Assembly (NCBI GenBank): GCA_039105265.1
Contig: JAPFFF010000010.1
Span: forward strand, 1,054,001 to 1,118,000
Direction of reading: 5' to 3'
Source: Tritrichomonas musculus
Taxonomy: Eukaryota > Parabasalia > Tritrichomonadida > Tritrichomonadidae
Length of the DNA stretch: 64,000 bases
Positions within the stretch are counted from its first letter, which is position 1. Each line of letters opens with the position of its first letter. The notes under the pieces are model-generated. The model searched no databases and was not told the DNA's origin. It worked only from the letters and a program-made list of their open reading frames with translations. Below are positions 30,223-38,419 of the stretch, piece by piece. Both the position numbers and the translations under genes were made by a program.

Positions 30223-31332
30223 TTACTCCAAGAAAGCTTCTCCATCGTCTACTGGAACTGCTTCTGGTGATGAATGTGGAGCTGCCCAAGCAGATGCTAC
30301 TGATGATGGTGGAGCTGCCCAAGAGGATGGTCCCATAAACGAAGCTGCGTGACCATCAAGACTATCAGGGTCAGGGTAGTTGGCAGGTGGTTGAAGAGCG
30401 GGAGTCAATTGAAGGTTCAAGATTTGGCATATATCCCTGATGAGACGATAATACAATGTATCGTATGCGTGTGTGTTACTGTTGTCTCTGTGGGCGAGCA
30501 TTAATGAATAGACCTTGTTTTCGATGCTTGGTTGTGAGTTCTTCTTACGCTTGATCTTGTCGAATTGGTCATCAGGAATATCGTCTGGGAGATTCAATGC
30601 GGCTTTGATCTGAGACTTCCAGTAACTACCGCATAACTTCGAATGGAGGACCATCTTATGTTGCCCAGGAATGGTGGTGTGATGGGCATCTTCGATCTGA
30701 GCGATAGCAGCATTGAAGGCATCAGTGAAGACGTACTTGTTGAACATCTCGTAAGCGGATTGTTTACGAGGCTTCTTCATTCGATAGCCACTCTTGGGGT
30801 TCTCCAATACGTTCTGGTACCATTGAGGAGTCTGAGAAAGGTTAGTTCCGATGACGGTACCTACTTGACGGATTTGCTCAGGATGTTGTGCACTATCGTA
30901 GTCAAAGTAGGTGACACCCAATGTGTCATTGATGAAGCCACGTTTCGTGATGGCTTTACCGTCATGTCGTCGCTTATATTCAGCACGAGATGCTTTGTCG
31001 GGATATGTTGAATGGTATGCCAAAGTGTTTGGCCAGTCGGATTGGACTGTTGTGTATCCGTTCGCGTAGACTGGGTTGTTGTTCTTGTCGACGATGATTA
31101 CATCAGGGACGCCATCGTTGTTGACATCAGGCATGTTATTCAGAACGGCAGGTCCATTAACATCGAGCTTCTTGAGTGCCCATCGACTATTCGGATTCGA
31201 ATGATTGTGCTTCTCGACCAAACTTTGAGCACCTTGTGGAGAGATGAGGCTGTTCATGCGCTTCACGTCTTGCTTCAACCCAAGGACAATGTCCATCAGT
31301 TCTTTCATTCCGGTTTTACCCTTCGAGGTCAT
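30223..31332 (-). CDS. Candidate second structural protein of the capsid element
   Basis: 369 aa from the ATG at 31332, which fits the shared leader. Features are a helical start with MKELMDIVLGLKQDVKR, then PDVNNDGVPDVIIVD and NPVYANGYTT. The D-x-N-x-D-G-x-x-D loop is like the calcium loops of FG-GAP/VCBS-type repeats. A basic YKRRHDGKAITKRGFIND follows, with AYEMFNKYVFTDAFNAAI and a Pro/Ala-rich C-terminus (AAPPSSVASAWAAP). Similar D-rich loops occur in proteins of other small eukaryotic virus-like elements, from memory. It may be a penton, minor capsid or scaffold protein; its function is unproven. Confidence 0.55.
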   Translation of the reverse strand: MTSKGKTGMKELMDIVLGLKQDVKRMNSLISPQGAQSLVEKHNHSNPNSRWALKKLDVNGPAVLNNMPDVNNDGVPDVIIVDKNNNPVYANGYTTVQSDWPNTLAYHSTYPDKASRAEYKRRHDGKAITKRGFINDTLGVTYFDYDSAQHPEQIRQVGTVIGTNLSQTPQWYQNVLENPKSGYRMKKPRKQSAYEMFNKYVFTDAFNAAIAQIEDAHHTTIPGQHKMVLHSKLCGSYWKSQIKAALNLPDDIPDDQFDKIKRKKNSQPSIENKVYSLMLAHRDNSNTHAYDTLYYRLIRDICQILNLQLTPALQPPANYPDPDSLDGHAASFMGPSSWAAPPSSVASAWAAPHSSPEAVPVDDGEAFLE

Positions 31333-31360
31333 TTGGTTTCGACTAAAAAGTTGGTAGGTC
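31333..31360 (-). promoter_or_regulatory. T-run leader of the second structural gene
   Basis: On the minus strand CTTTTTAGTCGAAACCAA immediately precedes the ATG; the T run ends 12 nt before it. Very similar to the capsid gene leader. Confidence 0.6.
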
Positions 31361-31390
31361 GGTAACGAGATCACCCCCACGAGATCACCC
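31361..31390. repeat. Inner CGAGATCACCC repeats at the right terminal repeat
   Basis: Two extra units of an ACGAGATCACCC-like repeat adjoin the 490-bp arm, giving four units on the right against two on the left. They mark the inner edge of the inverted repeat. Confidence 0.7.
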
Positions 31391-31880
31391 CCCACGAGAT
31401 CACCCATCCACGAGATCACCCACACTCACCCACCCCGCTATTTATCGCTCATGAGGTATAAACAATATCTAGTAGTCGTCCATTTCACTCACTAACGAGA
31501 CTCTTTACCGGGCATAACCACCACGAAAATCGTCACGGGATGGTCACAAACGAGGATCTCTCACGAGTGCCGTAACTACCCATTTAAGGGCCATTTTCGA
31601 CGAATTTCGTATCTAGTAGTCGTCCATTTCGAGCATCGTAACTAGACCCTCCGAGTGTGCGATTCACGCGAGAAATACACGATGGACATGTCACGTCGGA
31701 GTCACTGAAACCGCTGTTCTGACGATGTGCTTGTCGTCACGGAAACGGCCCATTTAAGGCCCATTTGGGGCTCTTTTTGGGACTTTCGAAAAACGCGTTT
31801 CCATGCTCGTAACTACCCATTTAAGGGCCATTTTCGACGAATTCGTATCTTGTAGTCAGACGCGCCTCCCCTACACTACT
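31391..31880 (-). repeat. Right 490-bp terminal inverted repeat
   Basis: Inverted partner of 26728-27217, same length and seemingly identical, ending CCCCTACACTACT. Confidence 0.95.
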
Positions 31881-31885
31881 AATTC
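31881..31885 (+). repeat. Target-site duplication, right copy (AATTC)
   Basis: Directly follows the right terminal repeat and equals 26723-26727. Confidence 0.75.
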
Positions 31886-32147
31886 AAAAATTGAAAACCA
31901 TTTTTTATTTTTAGAAAACTCCAATAATTAATTTAATAAAGAGAAAATCTTTAATCAACTCATTATTATTTAACTTACTCATCATCATCATAATGTTTTC
32001 AATTGAAACTAAATGATAACAACGAATGGTATTAGAGAATAAGACTGTAATATAATTTCAAGAAAAAAAAAATTGATCAACTAATGAGATAAAATCTTTT
32101 AGAGATTTATCCATATAACATTAAGGAGAGAAAAAAAATCAAAAAAA

Positions 32148-32219
32148 TACCTCTGATGGGAATCGAACCCATATCAAAAGCTTCGAAGGCTCTTGTTCTA
32201 TCCATTATACTACAGAGGC
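32148..32219 (-). tRNA. tRNA-Arg (anticodon UCG)
   Basis: The minus strand folds as a cloverleaf. Acceptor GCCTCTG pairs with CAGAGGT (a G-U at the end), the D arm carries AATGG, and the anticodon arm AGAGC-CTTCGAA-GCTTT gives anticodon TCG. The T arm is ATGGG-TTCGATT-CCCAT. A T-rich pol III terminator follows on the minus strand. No intron. Confidence 0.92.
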
Positions 32220-32793
32220 TTTCAAATATAACTTAATTTATATTTATAAAATAGTGGAAATAAATAAAATTCTTGAATCCTCTGAGCTTCATTCAATTAT
32301 TTGAATTTTCAATCAGCATAATTATGCAAAAGAGAATATCTTGTCATGAAGAACCATTATTGCAAGAAGAAAGTTGGGTAATAAGATAATATTCTTAATA
32401 AAAATATATGATCGTCGAAATTGGTAATTTCAATGCAAACGATCACTTTTTCAAGCGTATCATATAATATTTGGATGTAAATTGAGATCTCGCAAAATGA
32501 TACCGATTGAGAGCTTATTTTCAAACAGCCATCAATAAATCAATAATTTTGAAATATCTCATACAAAATATTATTAGTGTTAATAGAAATATTGAATGAT
32601 AGTTGGCAACTATGATATATAATATTTCATATAATATTGTTATACAGCAAAATTCTTAAAATTAAGAAAAATAAAGAACCAAATATATAAAGTATTCAAA
32701 TATTCAGTGAAATTATTCACTTCACATTTTCTAAATAAAAATTGAAAGCGAATGCGATAATTTTGACAATAGACATTATAATGGTGAATTAAT
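32220..32793. other. Intergenic
   Basis: A/T-rich host spacer between the tRNA and the SNARE-like gene; nothing recognised. Confidence 0.7.
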
Positions 32794-32798
32794 TCACT
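32794..32798 (+). promoter_or_regulatory. Initiator of the SNARE-like gene
   Basis: TCACT with its A 18 nt before the ATG at 32814. Confidence 0.55.
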
Positions 32799-32813
32799 AT
32801 TAGATTATTTATA

Positions 32814-33251
32814 ATGTCCCAAAACGCTTCCGAACAGCTCAGGTCCCGAAAGGACCAATTACAAGAAATGAGGGCCCAAACAGAAAGGCTCCATCAAACA
32901 ACACTAAAAGTCGTCCAACAACTTGCCGAGAATGAAGCTTTTTTCGAAGAACTAAATAAAAGAATAGAAGAAGCAGAAAAGCAGCCTTCTACCAACGAAA
33001 ATCAACAAGATAATGCCCCATCAAATCCTTCTGAAGAAACCGAACAATTGTCAACAGAGCAAGAAGAATCATCAGGACTTGATAAAATTATGGCAGATTT
33101 AGAAAAAATGAATCAAATGGCAAACCAAATGAGCGCTCAGCTTGAAGAAAAAAATGCTGAAATGAATGAAATAAACAGACGTTTAGATGAAAAGCAACAA
33201 AAACCTAGTGCATGGGAGAGAATTAAAAATTTCTTCCAGAAAAAAGAATAA
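32814..33251 (+). CDS. SNAP-25-like Qbc SNARE candidate
   Basis: 145 aa made of two amphipathic helices joined by an acidic Pro/Ser/Glu linker (about 58-87). Helix 1 (about 8-57) has RKDQLQEMRAQTERLHQTT like a Qb motif; helix 2 (about 88-128) has LEKMNQMANQMSAQLEEKN like a Qc motif with a central Gln. This two-helix plan without a membrane segment is that of SNAP-25/SNAP-29, which drive membrane fusion. The end SAWERIKNFFQKKE is amphipathic and may touch the membrane. It could instead be an unrelated coiled-coil protein. Codons are richer in G/C than the flanks, so it is probably well expressed. Confidence 0.6.
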   Translation: MSQNASEQLRSRKDQLQEMRAQTERLHQTTLKVVQQLAENEAFFEELNKRIEEAEKQPSTNENQQDNAPSNPSEETEQLSTEQEESSGLDKIMADLEKMNQMANQMSAQLEEKNAEMNEINRRLDEKQQKPSAWERIKNFFQKKE

Positions 33252-34190
33252 ATTAAATAACTAAGCTAAATTAATTTAGAATTAATTTTGAATAAAATCA
33301 TTCTCAAAAAAACAATCTTATATACGTTTTTATTACTCTTTCTTCTTTTAATATATAATGTAGAACAATATTTATTGTAAAGATATATATCTATTTATAT
33401 TATTATTTTGTTTACTTATTCTAGAAATATGCGCCCTTATTTCCATTATTTAAGTTAATATTGCACTAATATAAGAACAAAAATGATATCTAAAGATCTT
33501 TTTCTTTTTTCTCTTCCAAACAATTTTTCTTAATCACCAAAAAATCTTAAAGAACAAAGATGTTTCTTATCTAATTTGTAGTCATTTATTATATATCATT
33601 GATATTATAAGGTTTATCCTTTGATAGTTAAAATTTTTAATTGAGAGGTAGCATACATTTTTAAATTTTCAAGAAATTTTCAAGTGTTTTCAAAATGTAG
33701 TCAATCAATTCAAGACAAATGTCGAAATTTCTAAATGGAATATAATACGATATATTGTAAATTTAAAAGTTACTAATGATTTAGCAAATATCTTGGTTTC
33801 TTTTTAATTGAAAGAAAAGAATATAGGTGCTTGAAAAAATTTGTCTTGTTTTTTAATTGAAAAAGTTTGTCTTGTTTTCCATTTAAAAGGAATTAAAAAA
33901 AAAATCAAGTACAGTTGGAAATATTCATCGTACAGATATATATATCATTTATAAAAAATTATATGTATAAATTCAACTTGAATTATTTTAAAGGGGATTA
34001 TTTATATATCAAAAAATCTATATACATATAATAACACCAAAATCAACTTTTTCATGAAAATATGCTCACTGTAGAGGAATAAACAGTTTTTTGCATTTTT
34101 TTAGGGAAGGAGAACCATAATATTAAAGGTATTTTAATATTAAAAAAAACACTTTATATTGGCGTGATTTTTGCAAAACCGTTACCATTA
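33252..34190. other. A/T-rich intergenic DNA
   Basis: No gene recognised; many short runs of A and T. Confidence 0.7.
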
Positions 34191-34271
34191 TGATCTGTTT
34201 CATTTCCATCCTGACGAGGGAATTCTTAGTTGCCGGCAATGCATGCCTCTCGGTTAAGCTATACTTTCCGT

Positions 34272-34523
34272 TCAAAGCAAACTTTGATGCTTTTGAATAG
34301 TCGTCTTTCTCTCACACTTCAATGCTAGAAATGGTGAATGACCAGCCTTATCCACAGCCGCCACCTGAAGCATAAGAGTAAGGTCCATATCGGCCACTTC
34401 CACCTCCTCTTGAAATGTTTCCCTGATATTATTTGCAGGGGGAACCCTTACCAAACCTGCCCGGATCTCCATCAACGCTATTGCCAAAGCCCCTCGTGCT
34501 CTCTGTCCTATTACATTTAGCAA
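34272..34523 (-). CDS. Unrecognised short reading frame in a GC-richer patch
   Basis: 83 codons beginning MLNVIGQRARGALAIALM and ending KCERKTTIQKHQSLL. The patch 34190-34525 is clearly GC-richer than its surroundings, which suggests an inserted or once-coding piece. No family is recognised and no initiator or membrane segment is obvious. It may be a fragment of a repeat gene and not a working gene. Confidence 0.3.
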   Translation of the reverse strand: MLNVIGQRARGALAIALMEIRAGLVRVPPANNIRETFQEEVEVADMDLTLMLQVAAVDKAGHSPFLALKCERKTTIQKHQSLL

Positions 34524-34698
34524 TATAGAACTTTATTCATATTTACTCCTTTTTAATTTCTTTTAGCTTGATAAAAGAATAAAAAATGAAAAGTTGAACT
34601 CAAGGTTTTCAAAATTTATAATTAAAACGAATAAAAATATTAATTAATTAATTAGTTTTATATATGAATGCTGTCATATGGTAGCAGCATTATTTAAT

Positions 34699-35650
34699 TA
34701 AACTGGTACGCAAATTTTAAACCTTTCAATTTTGAGAACATGATTCAAAATTCAAAAGAAATTTCAATGCTAAAAACTTTTTGAAAAGTTTAAAATTTGC
34801 GTAAAGTATGCAAAAAAACCAGTTCCTTTCTGATAAAAACCAGTTCCCAAAATTTTGTTCTTTCAATTTTCTGATAAGATATTTTTTATTCTTTGAATTT
34901 GCTAAATTTTTGAGAATAATAAATGTTTTTTCTCAAATAATTTTAAAAGATAAAAAAATGGTGAATATAAGGTGAAAATCTAGGGATGTTTAAAATTCAC
35001 TTTTCCCTTGGAAAAGTTCGACTTTTTCTGGGCAAAAGTGAATAATAAAATATCTCTATGAAAATCAGATTCCTTGACCAAAAAAGAATGATACAACAAT
35101 TCCATCATTTGGTTCATTATGTTCATCACAAGTTAAAAACAATTTTAACAAATTTCGAAAAATAATTTTAATAATATTCAAAAAAGTTTAAAAATTCAGC
35201 CATATAGAGGTATCATTCAATAATTTAGCATGTTCTTAAAGCGGGAAACTTGTTTTCTTTACAAGATTTTTTTGAAAATATGTGATGACATTGAGATCTA
35301 TAGTCAAAACAATTTTGATACATTTCTGATGCGACCATTGTTTCAACACACACAAAATCGAAAGTACTTCTGATCCAATAGGTTTCTTGTTCTCTAGGTA
35401 GCAGCCTTTCTGTTGAATACTCTTAATTAAATGATGTGCTATTGTTTAAACAATTGAGTATTCAAAAAGTTCATTTATACAAAAATTCAAATAAAATTTA
35501 TCGGTGGGACCTATATTCAATAATGATTAATATAAACCATTCAATTATCGTTTTTATTATTAAAAAATAAAATATAAACAATTGAAATTAAAATTTGGAA
35601 CTGGTTTTTAGCGGTTAGGAACTGGTTTTTTTGTATACTTTACCAGTTTA
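34699..35650. mobile_element. MITE-like element with inverted termini
   Basis: 952 bp bounded by TAAACTGGTA and TACCAGTTTA. Longer internal inverted arms, each with two copies of a GGAACTGGTTTTT-like block (near 34800-34855 and 35598-35640), sit inside it. No coding potential. The ends in TA are consistent with a mariner-type TA target, but the target duplication cannot be told from the termini. Confidence 0.5.
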
Positions 35651-35679
35651 ATATATGTTTGATTCCACATTTTTTATTA

Positions 35680-35874
35680 TCAACTCTCTTTACTTTCAGT
35701 AACAGAAGAATTAACGTTGAATGGTTTTGCTGCAGACACTAGGTAGGCTTGCTGTTTACCTTTTCCCTTCAGAAATATTTCGCCTCTTGATTCTATTTGA
35801 AAATCTAATTGATTGATCAAATCAAAAGAAGAATCAGGTATATTTTCATAATTACAAATTTTCATTATTATCAC
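35680..35874 (-). pseudogene. Nucleotide-cyclase C-terminal fragment
   Basis: 64 codons containing FDLINQLDFQIESRGEIFLK then GKGKQQAYLVSA. The R-G-E-x-x-x-K-G-K-G-K tail is the conserved end of the class III adenylyl/guanylyl cyclase domain. The upstream DNA is A/T-rich and carries no further cyclase motifs, so only the last part survives. It lies just outside the MITE-like element. Trichomonads have large cyclase families. Confidence 0.6.
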
Positions 35875-36206
35875 CTTGAATACAATAATTTTTTTATTTT
35901 ATTTATTTTAGTTTCTTCTTACAAGAAATTATGAAAATATACCTGATAATTTCTTTGCATGCTTTGAAAATGTAATTTGCTTGGTTTAATTATCACCTTT
36001 TGAAAAAGTTCGTTTATGATCTTTTCTCAAATCATGATTTTTATTTTTTCCCTCATTTGTATTCATATTTTAGTTACCATTGCTTTTTTTATTAATTAAT
36101 CAAAATTCAATTCTGATTTCATTTCACTCCTATTCTCAGTCTTTTTGTAATCTCAATCAAATTTTGATCCCAATCTATTCATAATTTAAATAGCAAAATT
36201 CTAATT
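35875..36206. other. Intergenic
   Basis: A/T-rich, nothing recognised. Confidence 0.7.
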
Positions 36207-36851
36207 TCATTTAAACATTTTATTTAAATAAAGAAGAATATTTTGGCTCGCTGAACATGTTTTGATATCAGTATTGTTTGAAAACGGATCAATAGTTAGA
36301 TTTTCTATTTTTTCTATGACCGTTTTTAAAGCAAATGATATGTATTTAATGTAACGTGAAATATCTACTTGGTATGATTGTTTTAAACGATCAAACCAAT
36401 TTGGAATTGTAACTTTAATAAATACAATTACAGATGCATCTTCAAAAGTTAATTTTGGAAAAAAGTTCTCACCAAAATGTGAATCTAAAAATGAAATAAA
36501 ATCTTCTAATTGTAATTTTTTTGCTGAAATCACTGAAGCTCTGGCAATAAAATCATAAGGAACCATTTCTTTATAAAGTCCCTGTGGTACATTAAGAGCA
36601 TTTTGGGATGATTCTAAAATACAATACCATTCCTTTAAATTATCTGTATTCAAAAGGTTCATAATTTTATTTCTTGTTTGACCATTTAATACAATTCTTT
36701 TTTGCTGATTAATTGCAATAGAAAGCAATTCATCATTACTTGGTGTAGACTTTATTTCGATAGGGTATATTTCATTATCAATTCCAAAACACTCATGAGC
36801 ATCTGAAAAAATAAACGCACTGATAAGTCCGTATAGGCTATTTAGGTTCAT
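36207..36851 (-). CDS. Hypothetical protein
   Basis: 214 aa, not recognised. It is helical throughout: MNLNSLYGLISAFIFSD, then a NQQKRIVLNGQTRNKIMNLL segment, YDFIARASVISAKKLQLEDF and a cytosolic-looking end. There is no signal peptide or clear membrane helix despite the hydrophobic first 16 residues, which contain charged positions right after. Length, start and stop are reasonable and flanking DNA is A/T-rich spacer, so it is likely a real gene. It might be a trichomonad-specific family. Confidence 0.5.
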   Translation of the reverse strand: MNLNSLYGLISAFIFSDAHECFGIDNEIYPIEIKSTPSNDELLSIAINQQKRIVLNGQTRNKIMNLLNTDNLKEWYCILESSQNALNVPQGLYKEMVPYDFIARASVISAKKLQLEDFISFLDSHFGENFFPKLTFEDASVIVFIKVTIPNWFDRLKQSYQVDISRYIKYISFALKTVIEKIENLTIDPFSNNTDIKTCSASQNILLYLNKMFK

Positions 36852-37687
36852 TAGATTTATAAAAAATAAAATATTGAAATATTTCTTGCATAATAAAGCT
36901 TTTTCTTATTAAATAATTGATATTATATTAATAATACAATAAATATATAATATATAATAATTTAAATATATATTTGATATATTTATTTAATATAAATTTA
37001 TATATTTATTGGTATAAATATATTTAATAAATTGAGAATTATATAATTTTAAATTTTCATTCAATTATTTGATAAAACACATATATTATTTTGATAATAA
37101 ATATTTGAAAAAGCTCATAGAAATATCATCAAAATTCCGGGTAATTATTATATCACAACTTTCACAATTAAAATTCCTGGGGAAATATTAATTGTTTGTA
37201 TTTAATTTAAAATATTAACAGATTTTAATTTAATTTTTGATTATAAATTTAATGAATTTTGTAATTCCAAAATCAATCAACAGTTGCTCAAGTTCATTTG
37301 TAGAATCTCTCAATAGTTCTATTGTCTTTAACTCTACCCAAATGATTTTAAATGAAATGGGGAAATATTACACTTGCAAAATAAAAGATTACACTTCTCA
37401 AATATTTTTCACTCATGAGCCATTATCTCCTGGATTTATCTAGCAACAAGATCACTAATTAAAAGTACAGTACCTTTAATCAATCCTAATTCTTATTCGC
37501 CTGGTATTTGTCAATCAATTCTTTCTCTCCAATAACTTCATTCTTATTCACAATTCCTACTGCACTTGCATTTTGTGAATTATTTTGTGTCCACTTACAT
37601 TGGGTTTTACATATATCATTGACGGAATTCCATCGTTAAAAATACGAATTTCAATATAATATTCGTAAGAGAACTATTTTAGTTAAG
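36852..37687. other. A/T-rich DNA with coding scraps
   Basis: Mostly A/T-rich. A 68-codon frame at 37237-37443 and a short run reading TYIIDGIPSLKIRISI near 37605-37660 look like decayed coding DNA. No family is recognised. The DNA ends at the palindromic element at 37688. Confidence 0.45.
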
Positions 37688-37845
37688 TAAAGTCGGATTC
37701 AAAATGCTTGGGACAACATTCATTTTTTTTCAATGTTTCTCAGAAAAAAAATCATTCAGCTTGGGACAAATTGACCTAAAAGATTTATAAATTTGACCTT
37801 ATCGTTTTCAAAAAGTTTTTCCCAAGCCTTTTGAATCCGACTTTA
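37688..37845. mobile_element. 158-bp palindromic MITE
   Basis: Begins TAAAGTCGGATTC and ends GAATCCGACTTTA; about 26 bp of inverted termini read inward to GCTTGGGA and TCCCAAGC. TA ends fit a mariner-type insertion. Coding-like DNA lies directly downstream, so it may interrupt an old gene. Confidence 0.7.
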
Positions 37846-37848
37846 TAT

Positions 37849-38010
37849 AAAGAAATTGTAAAAACAATTGCAACATTAACAAATGAAATTGGTGATGATT
37901 GTGATACAGAAAACATGAGAGATCGTGTAAATCAAAATGATAATAATAATAAAGATGATACTTTTAACGCCTTTTTTGATCTATTTGCCAGGCCAATTTA
38001 TGAAAACTAA
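37849..38010 (+). pseudogene. Coding tail interrupted by a MITE
   Basis: A frame without a start reads KEIVKTIATLTNEIGDDCD, an Asn/Asp-rich stretch, then FNAFFDLFARPIYEN and a TAA. It begins right at the MITE, so the palindromic element probably sits in the 3' part of an old gene. Family not recognised. Confidence 0.35.
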
Positions 38011-38397
38011 CTTTTGTTTGAAAAAGTGATTTCAATTAAAAAAAAATCCAACTTTTTCAAAGACTGTCTGTGGCCACCTCACCATAGAGACCGTCTCTAT
38101 GAAATATTTATCATGAAACAAACACTTTCAAAACATTTGAGAACTCTAATATTTAATTTTTTTTAAAAAAAAAAAATTTAGTATAATTACTTATAATATA
38201 AACAAAGTTATTTATGGGTAATTATTATATCATAATAAAAAAAATTGAAAAGCTCTGAATTTATACGATATATATTATTTTTTGTGATAAATAACATTCA
38301 AATTTTTGATATGAAAATCAAAATTCTTACAAACAATGTTTGTAAATTAAAAACTTTATTTTCTATTTAATAATAATAGATTTTTCTTTTTGTAACA
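38011..38397. other. Intergenic, upstream of beta-glucosidase
   Basis: A/T-rich spacer; nothing recognised before the initiator at 38398. Confidence 0.65.
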
Positions 38398-38403
38398 TCA
38401 CTT
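38398..38403 (+). promoter_or_regulatory. Initiator of the beta-glucosidase gene
   Basis: TCACTT with its A 20 nt before the ATG at 38420. Confidence 0.6.
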
Positions 38404-38419
38404 TTTATTTTTGATCAAG

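Larger units (their letters stand above)
26728..31880. mobile_element. Compact Polinton-like capsid element, apparently whole
   Basis: 5,153 bp of much higher GC than the host. It starts AGTAGTG and ends CACTACT, the AG...CT ends typical of Polintons. It has 490-bp identical terminal inverted repeats and a 5-bp target duplication. Six genes: a small helical protein (+), candidate major capsid protein (-), basic amphipathic protein (+), coiled-coil protein (+), packaging ATPase (-) and a second candidate structural protein (-). No DNA polymerase B, integrase or protease is present, so it would depend on factors from elsewhere. All six frames look open and the repeats match, so it appears whole and young. 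The exact family (Polinton-like virus versus an unnamed relative) is not settled by eye. Confidence 0.8.

Noticed and set aside
29322-30245. Longer ATPase start at 30245
   Set aside because: It would overlap the neighbouring gene; the start at 30173 has the shared T-run leader and leaves a clean gap.
30643-31365. Plus-strand frames opposite the second structural gene
   Set aside because: Shadow frames of the GC-rich minus-strand gene; no leader and no plausible protein features.
30223-31425. Start at the GTG at 31425 for the second structural protein
   Set aside because: It would read into the terminal repeat; the ATG at 31332 follows the leader motif.
26728-31880. Bacterial contamination or assembly chimera as the cause of the GC jump
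   Set aside because: Symmetrical inverted repeats, a target duplication and a virus-like gene set argue for an insertion in host DNA.
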